Below, piece by piece: positions 57,562 through 64,000 of a DNA stretch of 64,000 nucleotides. The stretch is from assembly GCA_024397995.1 (NCBI GenBank), contig CP073746.1, positions 1,240,001 through 1,304,000 of the forward strand, written 5' to 3'. The first letter of the stretch is position 1. Every line of letters starts with the position of its first letter. This DNA comes from a bacterium SCSIO 12827 (GTDB lineage Bacteria; Pseudomonadota; Alphaproteobacteria; Rhodospirillales; Casp-alpha2). Position numbers and translations under genes: made by a program. Under the pieces are notes generated by a model. It saw nothing but the letters and a program-made list of their open reading frames with translations, was not told where the DNA came from and made no database searches.

Positions 57562-60500
57562 ATGCGCTGATCGACGCGGCTTTGGGTCATGCCCGAACGA
57601 TGATCCTGACCCTGGTGCTGATTCTGGTGGCGGGCACGATCGCCTATGTGGAAATCCCCAAGGAGGCCGAGCCGGACATCAACATTCCCATCATCTATGT
57701 CTCGATCACCCATGAGGGCATTTCGCCCGAGGATGCCGAACGCCTTCTGATCCGTCCCATGGAAAAGGAAATGCGCGGCATCGACGGGGTCAAGAAGATG
57801 ACCGCCAAGGGCTATGAAGGCGGTGCTAACGTGACCCTGGAATTCGAGGCCGGGTTCAATGCCGATCAGGCGCTGACCGACGTGCGCGAAAAGGTCGACC
57901 TGGCGAAGCCGGAACTGCCCGATGACACGGATGAACCGTCGGTCAACGAGGTTAATTTCTCCTTGTTCCCGGTGATCGCGGTGACGCTTTCCGGGGACGT
58001 TCCGGAACGTCTGCTGCTCAAGCTGGCCCGTGACCTGCGCGATAAGATCGAGGCCGTGTCCGCCGTCTTGTCGGCGCAGATCGCCGGTGACCGTGAGGAA
58101 CTTCTGGAAATCCTCATCGATCCCATCAAGCTGGAAAGCTACAACCTGTCGCCAATTGATACGGTGCAGCTTATCGAGGCCTCCAACAAGCTGGTCGCGG
58201 CCGGCGCCCAGGATACGGGCCAAGGACGGTTCTCCATAAAGGTGCCGGGCCTGTTCGAAACGCTTGCCGACATCGTCAGCATGCCCGTCGCTTTCAAAGG
58301 CGACGCCGTGGTTACCTTCGGCGACGTCGGCGAGGTTCGGCGCGGATTCAAGGACCCGGACGGTTTTGCGCGCATCCACGGCGAAAAGGCCATCGTGCTT
58401 GAGGTCGTCAAGCGCACCGGCGAGAACATCATCGACACCATCGAAACCGTGCGCCGCGTCGTCGCCCAGGAACAGGCCGGTTGGCCCGAAGAAGTGCGCC
58501 GCGTCGTTGCGGTCGACTTCATCCAGGACAAATCGATTCAGGTCCGCACCATGCTTCTGGATCTGCAGAACAACGTGACCGCGGCGGTTCTGTTGGTCAT
58601 GGTGGTGGTCGTCGCGGCGCTCGGCCTGCGGTCGGCCGGGCTGGTCGGACTTGCCATTCCGGGTTCATTCCTGACCGCTATCCTGGCCCTGTCGGCCATG
58701 GGGTTGACGGTCAATATCGTCGTGCTGTTCTCGCTTATCCTGGCCGTCGGGATGCTGGTCGACGGGGCCATCGTCGTCACTGAATATGCCGACCGCAAGA
58801 TGACCGAAGGGGCACCATCCAGGCTTGCTTACGGTCTGGCGGCAAAGCGCATGGCCTGGCCGATCACGGCGTCGACGGCAACGACCCTTGCCGCCTTCCT
58901 GCCGCTTCTGTTCTGGCCCGGCGTGGTCGGCGAGTTCATGAAGTATCTGCCGATTACCCTGTTGATGACCCTGGCGGCGTCGCTTCTGATGGCGCTGATC
59001 TTCGTGCCGACCCTGGGCGCTGTGTTCGGCCGTGCCGGTGGTGCCGCCGATGCCGAAACAGCGAAACGCTTGGCCGCCACATCCGAGAACGAGGGCGACG
59101 AAGGCACGGGCAGCAGTCTGGAGGGCGTCGGCGGGCTGACGGGGGCATATCTCACGGCCCTGCGGGGGGCGCTGAACCATCCGGCCAAGGTGTTGGCGGG
59201 ATCGGTGATGCTGCTGGTCGTGGTGCAGGTCGGGTACGCCAAGTTCGGTCACGGGGTCGAATTCTTCCCCGATGTGGAGCCGGAACTGGCGCAGCTTCAG
59301 GTGCGTGCCCGGGGCAACCTGTCGGCTTGGGAGCAGGACAAACTGATGCGCGAGGTCGAGGACCGTATCCTCGACATGCGTGAATTCAAAAGCATCTACA
59401 CCCGCACGGGAAAGAACCGGGAAACCCAGGAGGCCGAGGACATCATCGGCACCATCACCCTGGAATTCGCCGATTGGACGACCCGGCGCACGGCGGATGA
59501 AATTCTTACCGACGTCGAAAAACGCACCCATGGACTTGCCGGCATCCATGTCGACCGGCGCAAGCAGGAAAAGGGTCCGCCCGTCGGCAAGCCCGTGAAC
59601 GTGGAATTGACGTCGCGCCTGCCGGAACTGCTGCCCGCCGCCGTGCAGAAGGTGCTGGAAGGCTTCGATACCGTCGGCGGCCTGATCAACATCGAGGACG
59701 GCCGCCAGCTTCCCGGCATTGATTGGGAAGTGCAGGTCGACCGTGCCCAGGCGGTCAAATTCGGCGCCAACGTGCAATTGATCGGCCGCATGGTGCAGAC
59801 GGTTACCACGGGCATCAAGGTTGGCGAATATCGCCCGGACGACAGTGACGACGAGATCGATATCCGCGTCCGCTATCCGGCTGAATTCCGCACGCTCGAG
59901 CAACTTCACGCGATCAAGGTCAACACCAACAAAGGCCCGGTGCCGATCCGCAATTTCGTGACCATCACGCCGAAGCCCAAGATCGGCACCCTGTCGCGGT
60001 CCGACGGCAAACGGGTTTTGGCGGTCAAGGCAGACGTGGCGCCCGGCGTGCAGGCGGCGGAAAAATTGGCGGCGCTGAAGGCATGGATCGCTCAGGCGGG
60101 CCTGGGTCCGAACATCGGCGTCGATTTCAAGGGCGAGGACGAGGAACAGGCCAAGGCCGAGGCGTTCCTGTCCAAGGCCTTTTCGGCGGCGCTGTTCATC
60201 ATGGCGATCATCCTGGTGACCCAGTTCAACAGCTTCTATTCCGCCTTCCTGATCCTGTCGGCGGTCATCATGTCGACCATCGGCGTGTTCATCGGCCTGA
60301 TGGTCACGGTGCAGCCCTTCGGAATCGTCATGACCGGGATCGGCGTGATCGCCCTGGCCGGGATCGTGGTCAACAACAACATCGTGCTGATCGACACCTT
60401 TGACCGCCTGGCCAAAACCGCCACGGACATGAAGAGCGCGATCCTGCGCACGGGCGCCCAGCGCCTGCGCCCGGTGCTGCTGACTTCCGTGACCACGGTG

Positions 60501-60743
60501 TTGGGCCTGATGCCCATGGTGTTGGGCATGAACATCGACTTCGTCAATCACGAGGTCACGGTGGGCGCGCCCTCGACCCAATGGTGGCGCTCGCTGGCCA
60601 CGGCCATCGTGTTCGGCCTGGCCTTCGCCACGGTGCTGACCCTGATCGTGACCCCGGCGGCGCTGATGGTGCGGGCGAATTTCCAGGCCTGGCGGGCGAA
60701 GCGCCGTGGGCGGCGCGGCGGCGCGATTCAGCCCGCGGAATAG
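57558..60743 (+). CDS. RND efflux permease (AcrB/HAE family)
   Basis: 1061 residues, twelve helices in two repeats with two large periplasmic loops. Proton-relay helix: SLILAVGMLVDGAIVVTEYADRK, where the usual D-D of AcrB is D-G; a Lys is expected further on. Other RND features: PILAV-like first helix LILVAGTIAYVEIPKEAEPD and TSVTTVLGLMPMVLGMNIDF. It is a proton-driven exporter of hydrophobic compounds. The local set lacks an outer-membrane factor, so it must use one from elsewhere. Confidence 0.93.
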   Translation: MNALIDAALGHARTMILTLVLILVAGTIAYVEIPKEAEPDINIPIIYVSITHEGISPEDAERLLIRPMEKEMRGIDGVKKMTAKGYEGGANVTLEFEAGFNADQALTDVREKVDLAKPELPDDTDEPSVNEVNFSLFPVIAVTLSGDVPERLLLKLARDLRDKIEAVSAVLSAQIAGDREELLEILIDPIKLESYNLSPIDTVQLIEASNKLVAAGAQDTGQGRFSIKVPGLFETLADIVSMPVAFKGDAVVTFGDVGEVRRGFKDPDGFARIHGEKAIVLEVVKRTGENIIDTIETVRRVVAQEQAGWPEEVRRVVAVDFIQDKSIQVRTMLLDLQNNVTAAVLLVMVVVVAALGLRSAGLVGLAIPGSFLTAILALSAMGLTVNIVVLFSLILAVGMLVDGAIVVTEYADRKMTEGAPSRLAYGLAAKRMAWPITASTATTLAAFLPLLFWPGVVGEFMKYLPITLLMTLAASLLMALIFVPTLGAVFGRAGGAADAETAKRLAATSENEGDEGTGSSLEGVGGLTGAYLTALRGALNHPAKVLAGSVMLLVVVQVGYAKFGHGVEFFPDVEPELAQLQVRARGNLSAWEQDKLMREVEDRILDMREFKSIYTRTGKNRETQEAEDIIGTITLEFADWTTRRTADEILTDVEKRTHGLAGIHVDRRKQEKGPPVGKPVNVELTSRLPELLPAAVQKVLEGFDTVGGLINIEDGRQLPGIDWEVQVDRAQAVKFGANVQLIGRMVQTVTTGIKVGEYRPDDSDDEIDIRVRYPAEFRTLEQLHAIKVNTNKGPVPIRNFVTITPKPKIGTLSRSDGKRVLAVKADVAPGVQAAEKLAALKAWIAQAGLGPNIGVDFKGEDEEQAKAEAFLSKAFSAALFIMAIILVTQFNSFYSAFLILSAVIMSTIGVFIGLMVTVQPFGIVMTGIGVIALAGIVVNNNIVLIDTFDRLAKTATDMKSAILRTGAQRLRPVLLTSVTTVLGLMPMVLGMNIDFVNHEVTVGAPSTQWWRSLATAIVFGLAFATVLTLIVTPAALMVRANFQAWRAKRRGRRGGAIQPAE

Positions 60744-60747
60744 GCGG

Positions 60748-61587
60748 TCAGTCGGATGTCGGCCCGGGCGCCGGTTCCGGGTTGGTCGACCGGCTTTTGT
60801 GCCACAAGTAGGACCGGATGGAGAGCGGGAAGCTGGCAAGGTAAAGCACCAGGATCGCCGTCAGCGCCAGCCAGGGGTCGGACACCACGAAGGCGGCCAG
60901 GATCGCCACGGCGATCATCAGCGGCATCATCCAGGCCCGTGCCATCTTCATGTTCTTGAACGAGAATGTGGGCAGGGTGGAGACGAACAGCCCGCCACAG
61001 GCGATCAGCACGACCGAAACCAGATAGGGGTTCTGCAGGTAGCCGACATAGTCTTCCGGCACCTGGAACGACAGGATCATCGGCAGCAGAACCAGCCCTG
61101 CGCCGGCCGGGGCCGGCACGCCGGTAAAGAAGCGGCCCGCCCAGACGGGTTTCTTGTCGTCCTCCAACATGGTGTTGAAGCGCGCCAGGCGCATCGCGCA
61201 GCACATGGCGAACAGCACGACGATGAACCAGCCGAACCGTCCGGCGTCTTCCAGTGCCCAGTGATAGAGAATCATCGCCGGCGCCACGCCGAAGCAGATG
61301 AAATCGGACAGTGAATCAAGTTCCGCCCCGAACTTGCTGGAGCCTTTCAACAGGCGCGCGACGCGACCGTCCAGAGTATCCAGGATCGCCGCGATCAGGA
61401 TGGCGAAGGCGGCGGCTTCCCAGCGTTCGTGCAGGGCAAAGCGCATCCCCGTCATGCCCGAGGCCAAGGCCCCCAGGGTCAGCATGTTGGGGATCATCTT
61501 GTTGATCGGCATGACCCGCAGGCCACGGCGCAGGCGGCGCGGGCGCTCGGCGGGATCGGGTGCCTGATCGGGGGTGGCGTCGCTCAT
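60748..61587 (-). CDS. pssA: CDP-diacylglycerol-serine O-phosphatidyltransferase
   Basis: 279 residues. CDP-alcohol phosphotransferase motif: DTLDGRVARLLKGSSKFGAE followed by LDSLSDFICFGVAPA (D-G-x2-A-R-x8-G-x3-D-x3-D). Multiple hydrophobic helices fit a membrane enzyme. It makes phosphatidylserine, the substrate of Psd encoded just upstream, giving phosphatidylethanolamine. It follows psd by 21 bp on the same strand. Confidence 0.93.
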   Translation of the reverse strand: MSDATPDQAPDPAERPRRLRRGLRVMPINKMIPNMLTLGALASGMTGMRFALHERWEAAAFAILIAAILDTLDGRVARLLKGSSKFGAELDSLSDFICFGVAPAMILYHWALEDAGRFGWFIVVLFAMCCAMRLARFNTMLEDDKKPVWAGRFFTGVPAPAGAGLVLLPMILSFQVPEDYVGYLQNPYLVSVVLIACGGLFVSTLPTFSFKNMKMARAWMMPLMIAVAILAAFVVSDPWLALTAILVLYLASFPLSIRSYLWHKSRSTNPEPAPGPTSD

Positions 61588-61608
61588 GGTATTCCGCTTT
61601 CCGATCCG

Positions 61609-62328
61609 TTAGCGGCGCTGGGCCTTGCGCGCGCTCTCGGCGCCGATTTCGGCGATCACCGTTTCGCCGGCGATGGATGTCTGGCCGACGGAAACCAGGG
61701 GCTCGCAGCCCTCGGGCAGGTAGACATCGACGCGGGAGCCGAAGCGAATCAGGCCGAAGCGTTCGCCGGCACTGACCGTGTCGCCCTCGCTGAGATCGCA
61801 CAGGATGCGCCGCGCCACCAGACCGGCGATCTGCACCACGGCAATTTCGTTCTTCTTCGGCGACCGGCTTTTCACGCCGGCGATCTTCAGGCGCACGCTC
61901 TGGCGTTCGTTCTCCACGCTGGCCTTGTCCAGGGAGGCATCAAGGAACGCGCCGGGCCGGTAGGCGAGCTTGACCACCTTGCCCGACACGGGCGTGCGGT
62001 TCACATGCACGTTGAACACATTCATGAAGATGGCGATGCGGGTGCGTTCCTCGTCGCCCATTTCCAGTTCTGGCGGCGGGGCCGCGCGATCGATCATCTG
62101 CACGGCGCCGTCGGCGGGTGCAATGACCAGAGTGTCGCCCAGGGGCGTCATGCGGTCCGGGTCGCGGAAGAAATAGACGCACCAGGCGGTCAGGATGACG
62201 CCGAGCCAGCCCAGTTCCTCGGCGATGAAGAACAGGACGATGGTGACCGCCGCGAACAGGGCGATGAACGGCCAGCCCGCCTTGTGGATGGGGGTCATGA
62301 CGGTATCCAGGATGATATTCTGTTTCAT
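61609..62328 (-). CDS. psd: Phosphatidylserine decarboxylase (short form)
   Basis: 239 residues, the short archaeal/alphaproteobacterial form. The self-cleavage site is G197-S198 in [10 protein letters not shown], giving the pyruvoyl cofactor. Other landmarks: [36 protein letters not shown] and LVARRI. One or two N-terminal helices anchor it. It decarboxylates phosphatidylserine to phosphatidylethanolamine; psd precedes pssA in a two-gene operon. Confidence 0.93.
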   Translation of the reverse strand: MKQNIILDTVMTPIHKAGWPFIALFAAVTIVLFFIAEELGWLGVILTAWCVYFFRDPDRMTPLGDTLVIAPADGAVQMIDRAAPPPELEMGDEERTRIAIFMNVFNVHVNRTPVSGKVVKLAYRPGAFLDASLDKASVENERQSVRLKIAGVKSRSPKKNEIAVVQIAGLVARRILCDLSEGDTVSAGERFGLIRFGSRVDVYLPEGCEPLVSVGQTSIAGETVIAEIGAESARKAQRR

Positions 62329-62503
62329 GTGCCGCCGTTGATGTCAGTTGCGATCGTTCCACCGGCAAGGCCGACGGTTCGGGCGCCCTACATAGCATAT
62401 TTTACCCGGAATGCCCGGTCGAAATACCCGCGATCTGCATTGCGGGTGCTTGTCAGGGGCTAAGCAAAAAGACGATAATCCGGCAAGCAGACAGGAGACA
62501 CCC

Positions 62504-63028
62504 GTGGCTACAGCCTCTTCCGCCGAAAAGACCAAGGCCCTCGTCGACTCTGCCACAACGCCCGCCACGGCCATGCCGTTGGGCGCCATGGGGCTGGACA
62601 GTGACGGCCAGCTTGTCCGCAAGAACAATGACGGACTGATCAGGTTCAGCTTTAATTACATGGGCTATCAGTTCGCCGTGCGGGCCGAGGTCGCGCCCGG
62701 CCACACCCGCATGCGCATCCATGCGGTGCTGGGCCATCTGCCCTATACGGCGGAGGCGCCGGATCTGCGCACCAACATGCGGGCCGTGGTCCACGAAGCG
62801 GGGCGCGCGCTTGGCGGGCGCATCAGCATCACACAGGAGCAGCGCATCCTGTTCCTCGATGAATTCAATTTCGATGAAACCCTGACGCCGCAGTCGTTGC
62901 TGACCAAGACAGTCGCGTTCCTGCTGTCGGCCAAGCCCTATCTGGAACTGCTGGCGCTGATTGCGGGGGCAAGCAAGGCGGTCTATGCCCTGCTGCCGGC
63001 GCCCGAGGCCCAGTCTCCGGCCGAATAG
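62504..63028 (+). CDS. Hypothetical protein (174 aa)
   Basis: GTG 62504 follows AGGAG six bases upstream; the longer frame in front is rejected. A soluble protein with YMGYQFAVRAEVAPGHTRMR, HAVLGHLPYTAEAPDLRTNM and EQRILFLDEFNFDETLTPQS, and a hydrophobic C-terminal stretch (TVAFLLSAKPYLELLALIAG). No recognised family. Convergent with the LysM gene and divergent from psd. Confidence 0.6.
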   Translation: MATASSAEKTKALVDSATTPATAMPLGAMGLDSDGQLVRKNNDGLIRFSFNYMGYQFAVRAEVAPGHTRMRIHAVLGHLPYTAEAPDLRTNMRAVVHEAGRALGGRISITQEQRILFLDEFNFDETLTPQSLLTKTVAFLLSAKPYLELLALIAGASKAVYALLPAPEAQSPAE

Positions 63029-63041
63029 ACGTCGTCCGGCG

Positions 63042-64000
63042 TCAGTTCGCCGGCTTGGGAACCTGGAAAACCTGGCCCGGATAGATCAGATCGGGATCGC
63101 CGATCTGCTGTTTGTTGGCGCGGTAGATGATGGTGTACTGCACACCTTCGCCGTAGACCCGCCGCGCGATCCGCCACAGGGAATTGCCCGGCTGCACGAT
63201 GACGACCTGCCCGGCCGCCAGATTGGGCATGATCTCGTCCTGACGGAAGGGAATGGATACTTGGCCCAGAACCTTGCCCGCGGGGCTGACGCGTTCGGCC
63301 TTCAGCTTGTGGACGCCGGGTGCCACCTTGTCTTTCAAGGTCAGGGACCAGCGGTTTTGGGCGTCGGCCTGGGCTGATCCCAGGGGCGTGCCGTCCATGT
63401 ATAGGGTCACGCTGTCGCCGGCCGGTGCGCGGCCGCTGATGATGACCCGGCCGGGGGGGGTGTAGTCGACGGCGCTGATGTCGAATTCGATCTTCTGCGG
63501 GCCGTCGCCCTGGATCAGGCGGCTCGGCCCTTCGCCTTCGCGGGGCATCCGGATGGCGAGCGGTTCCGTGGTCCGTTCCTCGGCCACCAGGGGGCCGGTG
63601 TCGGTGCGTTCCGGCACGGCCAGGACGACGACATCCGGCGAGGCCAGGATACTGCCGTCGGGGGCGACGGTTTCCAGGGACAGATAACGGTTGCCCGGCG
63701 GTAGCGGGTCGCTCGGCAGATAAACCCATTCGCCCTTGTCGTCGGCGGTGATGCGGCCGATTTCGGTCTGCCCGTCCTTGATGATGACCGTGGCGCCGGG
63801 GGCGGCGCGGCCGGCGATGACCGTGTCGCCCGTGGGGCTGACGCGGACCACGTCGAAGGTCGGCAGATTCGGGTTGCCGGTCCGGGCGGCGCGTTCCGGC
63901 GTCGGGGCCGGTGTGCCCTTGCCGGGGGCGGTCAGGGCCTGCGCCGGCGGGCGGGCGGCATCGTCGTCCTTGCCGTCGTCGGGCGATGTCAGGTTGACGA
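63042..64000 (-). CDS. LysM-domain protein with Ig-like repeats (N-terminus outside window)
   Basis: The frame stays open to the right edge at 64000, so the 5' end is missing; an internal GTG at 63851 is not the true start. Ig-like strand-rich repeats (VIIKDGQTEIGRITADDKGE and YTPPGRVIISGRAPAGDSVT) precede a C-terminal LysM domain (AGQVVIVQPGNSLWRIARRV followed by IYRANKQQIGDPDLIYPGQVF). LysM binds peptidoglycan; the protein is probably periplasmic. The upstream part is Pro/Ala-rich. Confidence 0.88.
   Translation of the reverse strand, partial: VNLTSPDDGKDDDAARPPAQALTAPGKGTPAPTPERAARTGNPNLPTFDVVRVSPTGDTVIAGRAAPGATVIIKDGQTEIGRITADDKGEWVYLPSDPLPPGNRYLSLETVAPDGSILASPDVVVLAVPERTDTGPLVAEERTTEPLAIRMPREGEGPSRLIQGDGPQKIEFDISAVDYTPPGRVIISGRAPAGDSVTLYMDGTPLGSAQADAQNRWSLTLKDKVAPGVHKLKAERVSPAGKVLGQVSIPFRQDEIMPNLAAGQVVIVQPGNSLWRIARRVYGEGVQYTIIYRANKQQIGDPDLIYPGQVFQVPKPAN

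Noticed and set aside
58665-60839. 724-codon minus strand frame opposite the RND permease
   Set aside because: Shadow of a full-length transporter; no motifs.

Overview
The window is GC-rich chromosomal DNA (about 63-65% GC by eye) packed almost entirely with protein genes on both strands. Gene content points to an alphaproteobacterium, most likely in or near Rhodospirillales. It has an Atm1-type ABC exporter, a GuaA/GuaB/RsmB/RlmE/Ppx set on one strand, EtfBA, many single-domain response regulators ending in a GPDRR tail, a GTTC-N7-GTTC LexA box of the alphaproteobacterial type, and a CGTCATGGCCGGGC-type intergenic palindrome. The species cannot be named from sequence alone. I see no phage, insertion sequence, CRISPR array or rRNA. 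There is one tRNA gene, tRNA-Gln(CUG).

Layout. 1-8.8 kb: a truncated Atm1 exporter, a response regulator plus Hpt-like pair, a small gene behind a LexA box, a transglutaminase-like protein, guaA and several envelope proteins. 8.9-13.6 kb: a split ThDP-dependent decarboxylase (sulfopyruvate/phosphonopyruvate type), an AT-rich orphan gene with GIY-YIG-like motifs, and thiC behind a TPP riboswitch. 13.6-22 kb: a nuclease-like lipoprotein, a FetAB-like ABC transporter translationally coupled to an enolase-superfamily enzyme and a 2-hydroxyacid dehydrogenase, then DUF4126, TerB-like, hydrolase and TauD-family genes. 21.8-33 kb: rsmB-like, an ExbB-like three- or four-gene membrane set, PPOX, guaB, rlmE, ppx, tRNA-Gln, a second response regulator and mnmC.

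33-45 kb: argE, a MATE exporter, a cNMP-binding protein, an internally duplicated protein of unknown role, a split YeeE/YedE sulfur-compound channel, a DMT transporter, etfBA, a histidine kinase, and a zinc-uptake locus (DUF3299, Zur box, ZrgA, ABC ATPase, ABC permease). 45-64 kb: an aldo/keto reductase, a TPR-2OG oxygenase fusion, two small related proteins, two LysR regulators, a hydroxyacid dehydrogenase plus SHMT-like gene pair, an SLC13-type transporter with RCK_C domains, a PadR-adaptor-RND efflux operon, psd-pssA for phosphatidylethanolamine synthesis, and a truncated LysM protein.

Most genes are housekeeping, transport or regulation. The observations with most follow-up value are these: the SOS-box small gene; the identical TTGTATACAA palindrome before both the ThDP decarboxylase and the TauD-family gene; the ExbB-like membrane set with no known partner; the AT-rich GIY-YIG-like orphan; the Zur-box zinc locus; the internally duplicated protein; and the pair of small proteins sharing a VIGR-[LM]-F tail.
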